A stretch of 64,000 nucleotides of DNA from Candidatus Aalborgicola bjergmarkensis (GTDB lineage Bacteria; Pseudomonadota; Gammaproteobacteria; Burkholderiales; Burkholderiaceae_C): contig JADJFE010000034.1 in NCBI GenBank assembly GCA_016708725.1, positions 8,981 to 72,980 on the forward strand, given 5' to 3'. A program made the position numbers and the translations under genes. The notes below the pieces were generated by a model, which was not told where the DNA came from, made no database searches, and worked only from the letters and a program-made list of their open reading frames with translations. Shown piece by piece: positions 8,012 through 17,032 of this stretch (position 1 is its first letter; each line of letters starts with the position of its first letter).

Positions 8012-11000
8012 TTATTGCCAGTTGGCCGCAAGCACCGGGGTCAATGCCGAGGCGTAGGCTGCGGGCAGGGTGGTCTGTCCGGCAGCCGGTGGCGAAAATG
8101 CTGCCATGGCGTTCACCAGGTTTTGCACCTGACTGTCCAGGAGCGTCTTGCCGTTGCTGGTCTTGAACTGCTCCACGTGGTATTGGTTGCCCAGGTACCA
8201 GTTACCCATGGTCAGCTTGTCGCTGGTGCCGATGATGCTGACCTCCAGGTTGTTGCCGCTCTTGCGAAACCACAGCTGGTCGGTGGCAACGCTGGCGTCA
8301 AAGCGGGCCACATCCAGGTTGCCTGCGGTGGTGTCGTTTTCGGTGACGGTGTCGGCACCAAAGCCGCGTCCGAGCCAGTAGGTGTCGTTGCCCGCGCCGC
8401 CTACGAGCGTGTCGGCCCCGGCTTTGCCATCAAGCGTGTCGTTGCCCGCGTTGCCGGTGAGCGTGTTGGCGGCACTGTTGCCGGTCAGCACGTTGTCTGC
8501 GGTGTTGCCGGTGCCGTTGATGGCACTGCTGCCGGTGAGTGTGAGGTTTTCCACGTTGGCGGCCAGGGTATAGGTTGCGCCAATGTTGACCGTATCTGTG
8601 CCTTCGTTGGCGTTTTCGGTTACCACGTCGGTGGCGACGTTCAGAATGTAGGTGTCGTTGCCGGCTGCGCCAATCAGCGTATCGGTACCGGTACCTCCGT
8701 CAAGCACGTTGTTGCCAGCGTTGCCGGTGAGGGTGTTGGCGGAGCTATTGCCGGTGGCGTTGATGGCGCTGCTTCCGGTGAGGGTGAGGTTTTCCAGGTT
8801 GGCTGCCAGCGTCCAGGTGATGGATGAAACAACCGTATCGGTACCCGCAGAGGCGGCTTCGGTGGTAACGTCGCCGGTATTGTCCACGTAGTACGTGTCA
8901 TTGCCCGCTCCACCCACCAGGGTGTCTGCGCCGGTGCCGCCATCGAGCACGTTGTTGCCAGAATTGCCGGTCAGCGTGTTGTTGAGCGTATTGCCGGTAG
9001 CGTTGATGGCGGTGGTTCCGGTGAGGGTGAGGTTTTCGACATCGGCGCCCAGGGTGTAGGTGATGCCGGACTTGATCAGGTCGGTGCCCTCGTTGGGCAG
9101 TTCGGTTACCACATCGTCTGCGTTGTCCACCACGTAGGTATCGTTGCCAGCGCTGCCGCTCATGGTGTCGGGGCCGGTGCCGCCGTCCAGGATGTTGGCT
9201 GCGCTGTTGCCGGTGAGAATGTTGCCAAGGTCGTTGCCGGTACCGTTGATGGCGCTGGTGCCGGTCAGGATGAGGTTTTCGATATTGGCGGCCAGTGTCC
9301 AGGTTATGGCACTTTGCACAGTATCAGTTCCTGCGCCTGCTGCTTCCGTGGTGGTGTCTCCCGTGCCCACGATGTACATGTCGTTGCCCGCGCCACCTGT
9401 GAGCACATTGGCTGCACTGTTGCCGGTGAGTACGTTGTCCAGGGCGTTGCCGGTGCCGTTGATGGCGCTGCTACCCGTGAGGGTGAGGTTTTCGACGTTG
9501 GCGTCCAGGGTATATGTCACGCTGGACTTGATCAGGTCGGTGCCTTCGCTGGGCAGTTCGGTTACCACATCGTCTGTGTTGTCTACCACGTAGGTGTCGT
9601 TGTCGGCACCGCCGCTCATGGTGTCGGCGCCCGTGCCACCCGATAGCGTATTGGCTGCCACGTTGCCAATGAGCACGTTGTTCAAGGTGTTGCCGGTGCC
9701 GTTGATGGCCTCGGTACCGATGAGGGTGAGGTTTTCCACGTTGGCGGCCAGCGTCCAGGTGATGGATGAAACTACAGTATCTGTACCCGCAGAGGCTGCC
9801 TCCGTGGTGGTGTCTCCCGTGCCCACGATGTAGGTGTCGTTGCCCGCGCCGCCTGTGAGCACATTGGCCGCACTGTTGCCCGTGAGCACGTTGTCCAGCG
9901 CATTGCCTTTGCCGTTGATGGCGCTGGTGCCGGTCAGGGTGAGGTTTTCGACATTGGCGCCCAGGGTGTAGGTGATGCTGGACTGCACGAGGTCTGTGCC
10001 TTCGTTGGCATCTTCAGTAACGATGTCGCCTGCATCGTCCACCTCGTAGGTATCGTTGCCTGCACCACCCGTCATGGTGTCGGCCCCCGAGCCACCACTC
10101 AAGGTATCGTTGCCTGCGCCACCCACGAGCGTATCCATGCCATCGAGTCCGTACAGCCGGTTGTTGCCACTATTGCCTGTCAGCGTATTGTCCAGCGCAT
10201 TGCCGGTGCCATCAATGTTGTCGCTGCCGGTCAACGTCAGGCTGTTCTGGTCTTCGCTCAAAGTGTAGGTCACATTGGAAGTCGGATTCTTGCTGTTGTA
10301 CATCTGCCGGATGTAGTTGGCCAGGTCCAGGGTGCTGCCATCGGCAAACACGATTTGCTCTACCCAGGCAGATTCATAGCCTTGCAGTCTTATGCCACCA
10401 ATAGACAACGATTCAAGCTGGTGAATGTTTCTGATGATCAGATCACCAGTGTCAGCGTTGTCATAACCGTGTTGTACAAAATTGATTTGCACATCGCCTT
10501 GGTTCAGGTTGGTTAATACCACTTTGTCCTGGCCACCACTATCAGCGATTGCGTCATTTCCATCATTCTGACCCCAGTAGTAGGTGTCATTGCCTGCACC
10601 ACCATACAAACTGTCATTATCTCTGCCGCCATACAGCGTGTCGTCGCCATCCCGTCCACAAAGGAGGTCATTGTCATCCCATCCTGACAACTGATTGGCC
10701 TGCGCGTTACCGTACAACCGATCATTGGCACTACTGCCTTCGACGTTCTGGATATTGCGCAAATCGTCGGTGCCGTAATAGGTGGAGTCCTGGTTGTAGG
10801 TATCCGGGCGGGTGATCTGAGGCCCGGTCAGCGAAAGGTCTACCCGGACACGATCCTGCATGTGCCGATACGAAACCGTATTTGCCCCACCCAGCCCGTC
10901 AAGCACACTGTTTCCCCGGAAACCTTTCAGATAAAAAGTATTGTCCGCTGCGTTGCCGATGCGGGTGATCGGACTGCCTTGGTAGATGGAGGACACCACG

Positions 11001-14000
11001 TTTTCCACGTTATCGCCCAGCGTGTAACTGGCGTCCGAAACGACCACGGTGTCCACTCCTTCATTGGCAAGTTCTGTTACGGTATCGGTTGGATTGATGC
11101 GTTCGTAGTAGTCATCCCCCGTACCACCGGCCATGCGCTCACCTCTCAACCAGTCATTGCCAGCGCCGCCGTACAGCCAGTCAATTCCTGCCTCGTCATA
11201 TCCAACGTTAATGTCACCGCCTATCAGCGTATCGTTACCATCGCCGCCGTACAAGGTGTCGTTGCCTGCACCACCAAACAGATAATCGTTGCCCGCTAGT
11301 GCGTCAATGCGATCATCCGAATCGAAACCTGTGATTGAATCGTTGGCCGCTGTACCAGTCAACAAAATGGTTTTTACATCGGCAGGCGTCCACACGGTGC
11401 CATCTGTGAAGCTGATTGCAGGTTGATTGCTCAGGAAGAAATTGACAAGCGTAAGCGTATCGGATGTATTCGCAATCTGCAGGACAACATCCTTGGATGC
11501 ATACGACAGCTTCACGTCCTGCACCGCAATACCGGCTCCCAAGCTCACCACATTGTTAGGTCCTGCACCCCAACAATCCACTACATCCATTCCACTACCG
11601 ATGCCGAAGCGATAGGTGTTGGCGCCACCGTTGCCATCGAGGGTGTCGTTGCCTGCACCGCCGTCCAGCGTGTCGTCCCCATTGCCGCCACTCAACACAT
11701 CATCGCCGTTACCACCATTCAGGAGGTCATTGCCGTCTGCACCATACAGCGTGTCATTGCCATCGGCGCCGTCAATGGTTTCCGCGCTGGAGAAGCCCAC
11801 GATGTTGTCACTTGAGCTGGTGCCAATGAGCGTCATGGCCTCGATGTCTGCCAGACTCCACACCGTAGCCGAGTCGGTGAAAGCAATTTCTTCGATAACA
11901 CGATCATTGGCAAAGTAGCCATCGATGCGCAGCTGATCGGTGCTGCCATTGATCTTGAGTAACAACGTACCACCCTCGCGCACGACTTGCACATCGGATG
12001 TGGCCACGCCAGTTTTGAAGACAATCGTGTCCCGATTGCCCGCAGTGTGGTCAACATCAATGATGGTGTCTTGCCCATCTCCCCGACCAAACAGGTACGT
12101 GTCATCGCCCGCACCGTTGTAACCATAGTAGTAGTTATTACCGCCATCAAGCAGATCATTGCCTGCGCCACCGTCCAGCGTGTCATCGCCCATGCCGCCG
12201 TGCAGCGTGTCGTTGCCACCCAAACCGCGCAGAAGGTCGTCACCAGTGGTCCCTTCAATATAGTTGTCGCCCTCGTTGACCGCGTTCGCCTGCGCAATCA
12301 GCTCGGTCACCCCCCATACCGTGCCATCGGCAAGCACCACTTTTTCAACTGTGTAGGCGCCACCACTGAACCAGTTGGCTAACGTCAACCGATCCGCCCC
12401 ACCGCTTAAGGTCAAGTACAGATTGCTTTGGTCCCGAGAAATTTGCACATCCGATGTCAATGCTCCTGAGATCAGCACTGTATCGGTGTTGCCAGCAGTG
12501 GTATAGCCCTCGTAGATAACATCCTGCCCATCACCCCGGCCAAACAGGTAGGTGTCATTACCTATGCCACCGTGCAGTGTGTCATTGCCGCTCTTTCCCC
12601 ACAAGATGTCATCAAGAATGTCACCAAGAAGTACATCGTTGCCGACAGTGCCAAGAACAAAAATTCCATCACTGGTAAGCGCAATTTTGTAAAGTTCGCG
12701 ATAACTCAATGAAGCTTGGGTCAAATTCAGACCAGATAAGTCAATACCGTCCGATTTGAGCCGGTTCAATGCCTTGGCCGTGAAGATGGCGTCGCCCTCC
12801 GTTGTGACGTTAGTAATGTGACTCTGCAAGTTGTTTTGCAATGTCTCACTGTCTAAAACGACATACCGGTCCTGGTTCAATGAATAATAGGCACCCTCGA
12901 TCCAGTCGTTGGCCGTCGCTTGCAGGGCAAAAGAGAATGCTTCGCGCTGTACGAAATCGCTGTACTGATTTTCGATATACGCGGTATTCCATCCCTCGCG
13001 TCGCCCTGAATTTTGGGTGTACAGGTTATCGAAGTTGGCAGCTTCAATTGCACTCTTGTAGGTATCCTGCCCCGAGAAGTTCTCCAGCATCCACACCTTG
13101 TCCTCAATGGTGATATTGGTGCGTGTTACCCCATGCGCGGCATGGACCGCATCCAACCCGCTCCACTTGGTCAGAAAATGGTCGAAGTTGCTCAGAATGG
13201 CATCATTGCCTTGCGCCATCAGGTCACTGGCCATTTGTTTGAGCGCTGGGTTTTCCTGATAGGCAGTCAGCAAACTCTTGACGTTGCCAAAGCCCCGCAG
13301 CCACGGCAGCGCGAAGACATCGTCGGGCACCTCGGGCGGCAGGTCCAGCGCGTAGTTGGGGTTCGGGTTGGTCAGCGCGAAGTTGACTGAAAACTCCACG
13401 TCCGCAATCAGGTGGTTGGTAGCGGGGCTGCTGTCGGTTTCACGCTGCGTGAAGCTGGCTGTGGCGCCAATCATGTTGTCGGCGTCCGGCGTGTGGCCGG
13501 GCGTGGCGTTCAGGCTGATGCTGTCAATGCGCAGTTCGGTCAGGGTCTTGAGTTCACCGGCTTGGCTAACTCCATCGCCATTGCTGTCTTGCCAGACCTT
13601 GAGCTTGGCGTAGTCGGCATCTCGCGCGTCAATGGTGTTGTCGCCATTGCTGTTCAGGGTTTTGAGATGGGCAAAGCCGTCCAGCGTGGCGCTACCAAAG
13701 AGTTCGCTCAGGCCGTCCACCACGCCGTTGCCATTGACATCCAACGTGAGCAGACCGTCCCCAGGTGCAACCCAACCTGTGCGTTCAGCGATGCCATCGT
13801 TGTTGAAATCAAAGTAGGCATTGGACTGCACACTGGCAATGGTGCTGATCTTGCCGTCGCCGTTCAAGTCCAGCACGAGGGGATCGATCCAGTAAATGGA
13901 ATCTTCAGGCTTGTATTTTAGTGGTTTGACGGGGCCTTTCTCATCGAGGTAGATGCCCAGTCTTCTGTTGTAAAAGCCTTCGATGGTGAGAGGATCGTTG

Positions 14001-15754
14001 ACGGACAGGGTTTTTCCGTTCAGGGTGAAGGTGGTGCCGTTGCTGTCTTTCCATTCGGTTTCACCTTTCTCTCGTGTGGCAAAGGCGAGTTTCTTACCGT
14101 TGAGGTAGATAGCGCCCATGCCACTGGTGGTATCACGGATGGTGTCGCCGTTGTCGGCGTAGTAGATGTCGAAACCGCTGCCACCTTCAAGAAGGTCGCC
14201 ACCAGCTCCATCGTTGCCGTAGAGCGTGTCGTTGCCTACGCCACCTACGAGAGTGTCTGCACCTGCACCACCGATGAGTGTGTCTGCACCTGCACCACCA
14301 GTGAGAACATCGCCTCCTGCATTACCCATCAGCAGATCGTCTGCGCTGCCGCCCGTCAGGGTGTCCGCATTTTTTCCTCCGAGCATGAATGCACGTTCAG
14401 TGGCACCGGTGACTTTCATGCCATCTGTGCCAGCCTGTACGAACCAATCGACCAGATTAGGCAACGCGGCTTTTATGACAGTTTGCTCGTCCGTCGATAA
14501 GCCGGAATTTTGCAGGTAAGCTTCAAAAAATTGTGCGCCTTTGACTTCGCTCCATTTAGCTGCAACGTCGGTGCGCTTGAAGCTGACTGCGCCTGAGCCA
14601 TCGGTAGCGGTGAAAAGTTCCTTGTCGTGCGCAGTTTCTGTGTAGTACTTCTGCATGGCAAAGGCCATCAGGGCTTTGCTGACGTTGTTCAGCTTGGTAT
14701 CGCTGCTGTTGTCATTGACTGTCAGACTGCCGTCTTTGGCCAGCTTCCACAGGTCTTTGGTGAAGCGGGTGACCATCGCGTCGGCTTTAATTTCATCTCC
14801 CGCTTCGTCCTTCGCGTTCACACCGGCTTCGTGACGGACTATGCGCATGAGAAAATTTTCGACACCAGATGAGGTTTTGCTAGTAAAAGTTTTGTCCCAG
14901 AAGATGACTTCCAGCAAACCGGCGAGTTTCTTGGACACCTCCGCCAAAGTCTTGTCCGCAGTTCCTGCATCAGTTGCACTCTTTATGCTCTGAAGGAAGG
15001 CGGTGAGCAAAGCTTGCGAGTGCAGATCAAAGGCAGGGCCAGTGGAAGCAGGGTAGTTGTTGATAGCCCAATCCGCTGGGCCGTGGGTGAGCACTGTGTC
15101 GGTATTGCCAATAGGTTTACCGCCGAGAAATCCGCCTTGTAGAAATTCACCGTCCACACGCACGGTATCGACTCGACTTGATCGCGGGATAAAGTCACCA
15201 GGTTTACCCAAGCGCATTTGCAGAAACTCATCGAGTTTGGCTAGTCCATCGGCATACGTCGTTCCCTCACTGGCAAGGCGCTCTCGCAACTTGACCGCGT
15301 TGTCGTCACCGATCGAACGCGCTGATTTGTCAAATGGCGCTTGGTCAAAGGTTTGCGCACGCACATCAAAAAAAACGGCTACCAGCGCAGCCAATCCGCC
15401 ACCAAGACTGTGGCCGGTCAGGGTGATATTGGTGCCGTCGCTAGAATTGTGGGTCTTAACATCGAGGTAATACATCGCGGCTTGCAACAATTGGTCGTTC
15501 CAGTTCCCGGCGAGCAACGCAGAATCGGCGGAAATATCTCCAGGTGAGTCAGTGCCTGCGTAGGAAATGACGATTTCATTTCCGTTTTTGAATGTCCGTG
15601 CCTCAAATCCTGTTGTATCGTCTGCAATCCTTTCTCCGGTGTCTTCTTTCCACCCAGTCGGGATAGGAAAGCGATTTATGGCATTTCTTGTCGAGTAATA
15701 AGCATCCCCTGCAAGTAGTGCGTATGGCAGTGCGTCTTCAAGTGTTGTCGCCAT
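8012..15754 (-). CDS. Giant RTX lipase, 2580 aa, type I-secreted
   Basis: The N-terminal class 3 lipase domain has GHSLGGGLAA (Ser116). Residues ~300-440 are nearly identical to the cassette 1 lipase, followed by RTX nonapeptides (GGAGADTLIGGAGADTL), EF-hand-like loops (LDLNGDGKIS, DVNGNGVVDG, KVWQDSNGDGVSQAGE), further RTX blocks (GGNDTLHGGMGDDTLDGG) and seven ANVENLTLTG modules. The C-terminus ends LAANWQ and probably includes the HlyB-dependent export signal. Calcium binding should fold it outside the cell. It starts at the ATG at 15754 after GAGGGG; the upstream lipoprotein stops 2 nt before. The lipase core (residues ~125-300) is diverged from cassette 1. Role: extracellular lipase, toxin or surface adhesin; substrate unknown. 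Confidence 0.92.
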   Translation of the reverse strand: MATTLEDALPYALLAGDAYYSTRNAINRFPIPTGWKEDTGERIADDTTGFEARTFKNGNEIVISYAGTDSPGDISADSALLAGNWNDQLLQAAMYYLDVKTHNSSDGTNITLTGHSLGGGLAALVAVFFDVRAQTFDQAPFDKSARSIGDDNAVKLRERLASEGTTYADGLAKLDEFLQMRLGKPGDFIPRSSRVDTVRVDGEFLQGGFLGGKPIGNTDTVLTHGPADWAINNYPASTGPAFDLHSQALLTAFLQSIKSATDAGTADKTLAEVSKKLAGLLEVIFWDKTFTSKTSSGVENFLMRIVRHEAGVNAKDEAGDEIKADAMVTRFTKDLWKLAKDGSLTVNDNSSDTKLNNVSKALMAFAMQKYYTETAHDKELFTATDGSGAVSFKRTDVAAKWSEVKGAQFFEAYLQNSGLSTDEQTVIKAALPNLVDWFVQAGTDGMKVTGATERAFMLGGKNADTLTGGSADDLLMGNAGGDVLTGGAGADTLIGGAGADTLVGGVGNDTLYGNDGAGGDLLEGGSGFDIYYADNGDTIRDTTSGMGAIYLNGKKLAFATREKGETEWKDSNGTTFTLNGKTLSVNDPLTIEGFYNRRLGIYLDEKGPVKPLKYKPEDSIYWIDPLVLDLNGDGKISTIASVQSNAYFDFNNDGIAERTGWVAPGDGLLTLDVNGNGVVDGLSELFGSATLDGFAHLKTLNSNGDNTIDARDADYAKLKVWQDSNGDGVSQAGELKTLTELRIDSISLNATPGHTPDADNMIGATASFTQRETDSSPATNHLIADVEFSVNFALTNPNPNYALDLPPEVPDDVFALPWLRGFGNVKSLLTAYQENPALKQMASDLMAQGNDAILSNFDHFLTKWSGLDAVHAAHGVTRTNITIEDKVWMLENFSGQDTYKSAIEAANFDNLYTQNSGRREGWNTAYIENQYSDFVQREAFSFALQATANDWIEGAYYSLNQDRYVVLDSETLQNNLQSHITNVTTEGDAIFTAKALNRLKSDGIDLSGLNLTQASLSYRELYKIALTSDGIFVLGTVGNDVLLGDILDDILWGKSGNDTLHGGIGNDTYLFGRGDGQDVIYEGYTTAGNTDTVLISGALTSDVQISRDQSNLYLTLSGGADRLTLANWFSGGAYTVEKVVLADGTVWGVTELIAQANAVNEGDNYIEGTTGDDLLRGLGGNDTLHGGMGDDTLDGGAGNDLLDGGNNYYYGYNGAGDDTYLFGRGDGQDTIIDVDHTAGNRDTIVFKTGVATSDVQVVREGGTLLLKINGSTDQLRIDGYFANDRVIEEIAFTDSATVWSLADIEAMTLIGTSSSDNIVGFSSAETIDGADGNDTLYGADGNDLLNGGNGDDVLSGGNGDDTLDGGAGNDTLDGNGGANTYRFGIGSGMDVVDCWGAGPNNVVSLGAGIAVQDVKLSYASKDVVLQIANTSDTLTLVNFFLSNQPAISFTDGTVWTPADVKTILLTGTAANDSITGFDSDDRIDALAGNDYLFGGAGNDTLYGGDGNDTLIGGDINVGYDEAGIDWLYGGAGNDWLRGERMAGGTGDDYYERINPTDTVTELANEGVDTVVVSDASYTLGDNVENVVSSIYQGSPITRIGNAADNTFYLKGFRGNSVLDGLGGANTVSYRHMQDRVRVDLSLTGPQITRPDTYNQDSTYYGTDDLRNIQNVEGSSANDRLYGNAQANQLSGWDDNDLLCGRDGDDTLYGGRDNDSLYGGAGNDTYYWGQNDGNDAIADSGGQDKVVLTNLNQGDVQINFVQHGYDNADTGDLIIRNIHQLESLSIGGIRLQGYESAWVEQIVFADGSTLDLANYIRQMYNSKNPTSNVTYTLSEDQNSLTLTGSDNIDGTGNALDNTLTGNSGNNRLYGLDGMDTLVGGAGNDTLSGGSGADTMTGGAGNDTYEVDDAGDIVTEDANEGTDLVQSSITYTLGANVENLTLTGTSAINGKGNALDNVLTGNSAANVLTGGAGNDTYIVGTGDTTTEAASAGTDTVVSSITWTLAANVENLTLIGTEAINGTGNTLNNVLIGNVAANTLSGGTGADTMSGGADNDTYVVDNTDDVVTELPSEGTDLIKSSVTYTLDANVENLTLTGSSAINGTGNALDNVLTGNSAANVLTGGAGNDMYIVGTGDTTTEAAGAGTDTVQSAITWTLAANIENLILTGTSAINGTGNDLGNILTGNSAANILDGGTGPDTMSGSAGNDTYVVDNADDVVTELPNEGTDLIKSGITYTLGADVENLTLTGTTAINATGNTLNNTLTGNSGNNVLDGGTGADTLVGGAGNDTYYVDNTGDVTTEAASAGTDTVVSSITWTLAANLENLTLTGSSAINATGNSSANTLTGNAGNNVLDGGTGTDTLIGAAGNDTYILNVATDVVTENANEGTDTVNIGATYTLAANVENLTLTGSSAINGTGNTADNVLTGNSAANTLTGNAGNDTLDGKAGADTLVGGAGNDTYWLGRGFGADTVTENDTTAGNLDVARFDASVATDQLWFRKSGNNLEVSIIGTSDKLTMGNWYLGNQYHVEQFKTSNGKTLLDSQVQNLVNAMAAFSPPAAGQTTLPAAYASALTPVLAANWQ
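8420..9985 (-). repeat. Tandem ENLTLTG/RTX modules in the giant RTX gene
   Basis: Seven protein modules contain [AN]xENLTLTG, then AINGTGN and an RTX turn such as LTGGAGNDTY. Spacing alternates between about 71 and 81 residues. Short modules carry TGDTTTEAA and end SSITWTLA; long modules carry DDVVTELP and end in TYTLx. The alternation suggests amplification of a two-module unit. DNA identity between units is high enough to permit slippage or unequal crossing over. Confidence 0.85.
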
Positions 15755-15756
15755 TT

Positions 15757-16530
15757 TTATTTCCCCTCAAAAATGTTGTTACATGGGCAGGTGTTGTCAT
15801 CGAATTTTTTTGTTTTACATTCCACCTGACAGGCTTCCAAAGTCGGTCTTGTGCTAAACCGTTCTCGGGAAAGCCAAAGTCCTTTTCCGTTGGTGACCAT
15901 CGGAATGCAGGAGGGGTCATAGTTCACCGGCTCCCGCAAAATGGTTTTGTATTCGGGTTGCCGGAGTTTGTCGTTCAATTCTTTAATCTGTTGGGCACTG
16001 ACCAACGACTGCGTTTTCAAGGCATAGGCTTCCCCATCGTTGTTAATCACCATGTTGATGCTTTTAAACTCTGTCGGAAACTCCGCCAATGCAATGCGCT
16101 TCCATACACTGTCTTCGTACTTGAAGAACACATAAGGTGGGATAGGTCTGCCCCATTTGTTGTAGGACAGACATAGATTGGGCAGTGTCACAAGATAAGG
16201 CGTGTCGTTCATGATGTGCAACGCAGCGAGTTCAAAATCCGTGCGGCCAGCGCCATATTCACTTGTCCAGGTAATGCGTTTACCAGAACCCGGCAACCTG
16301 AACACAATCGTGAATTCCTTGACGGGTGGGGATTGACCGATTTCATGCCGTCCGCCATAGGTCTGGTAGCGCTCCACAACAATCTTCTGCCCATCGTGCA
16401 GCAGCACTTCTTCTTTCCAGCTATCGCCACCGATACCAAACTGCTCGGCACAGGCGCTCAGGCTGATGACTGCCAGTAGCAGCAGTGCAAGTTTTTGGGC
16501 TTGTTCAAGCCAAGTGTGGTGTGTTGTCAT
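15757..16530 (-). CDS. Cysteine-rich lipoprotein paired with giant RTX lipase
   Basis: 257 residues, paralogue of the lipoprotein at 2836-3618. The signal peptide is nearly identical, with lipobox L-S-A-C at Cys27, and the C-terminal cysteine cluster is conserved (LEACQVECKTKKFDDNTCPC). The NLCLSYNKWGRP and REPVNY segments are shared, but stretches between them are clearly diverged. AAGGAG precedes the ATG at 16530. It lies 2 nt upstream of the RTX lipase start, so both are made from one message. I infer a role tied to its own lipase (immunity, folding or surface retention); no named family was recognised. Confidence 0.8.
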   Translation of the reverse strand: MTTHHTWLEQAQKLALLLLAVISLSACAEQFGIGGDSWKEEVLLHDGQKIVVERYQTYGGRHEIGQSPPVKEFTIVFRLPGSGKRITWTSEYGAGRTDFELAALHIMNDTPYLVTLPNLCLSYNKWGRPIPPYVFFKYEDSVWKRIALAEFPTEFKSINMVINNDGEAYALKTQSLVSAQQIKELNDKLRQPEYKTILREPVNYDPSCIPMVTNGKGLWLSRERFSTRPTLEACQVECKTKKFDDNTCPCNNIFEGK

Positions 16531-17032
16531 GTTGCGCTCCTTGCGCCGTTTGCAGCAGCACGTTTCGGGTGACCGGACACACACTGTCTTTTGACTCTTT
16601 CTTTGCGATCAAACAGGCCACTCCCGCCCGTAGAACGTGCGGGAGCAGCTACTGTTCCAATAGCACGCATAAGTAAGAGCTGGGGCGGAGAATGCGGCGA
16701 GAAAGCGCCTGAGATGGACAATGGACAAGAAGACATGATCAGTCTCACTTTAAAAATTTACTTTTTTGACGGAACTTCAACCGCTGACCCATCGAACTGC
16801 AATTCCGTCAAGACAGTTCGTCAACGCCTTTTAGCCTGCTTGGCATGTCCGACTTTGGATTCCTGACACAACCAAGTTGCTGCACGGTGAACAATAGAAC
16901 GTCCGTGCTATTTTTCAAGTGCAGAATTAGGGGAACTCCACAAAATCCACCGTCCCTTGTGCTACAAACCGACCAGCGCCGAAATTTCATCCGCCGCCCA
17001 TCGCCCGCCACCGCAACCCGAAAGACCCAAAC
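16531..17032. promoter_or_regulatory. Divergent intergenic region of cassette 2
   Basis: Near-copy of 3619-4129. It should hold the divergent promoters of the lipoprotein/lipase and exporter pairs. I see no credible gene in it. The conserved hairpin lies at 16882-16915. Confidence 0.6.
16882..16915 (+). terminator. Hairpin plus T-run upstream of second hlyB-like gene
   Basis: Same GCACGG/CCGTGC stem and TATTTTT as at 3986-4019, at an equivalent distance from the exporter start. Conservation may simply reflect recent duplication. Confidence 0.35.

Noticed and set aside
8420..9985. CRISPR-like regular repeats
   Set aside because: The repeats are long, coding and in frame with the RTX protein, with no unique spacers between short repeats.
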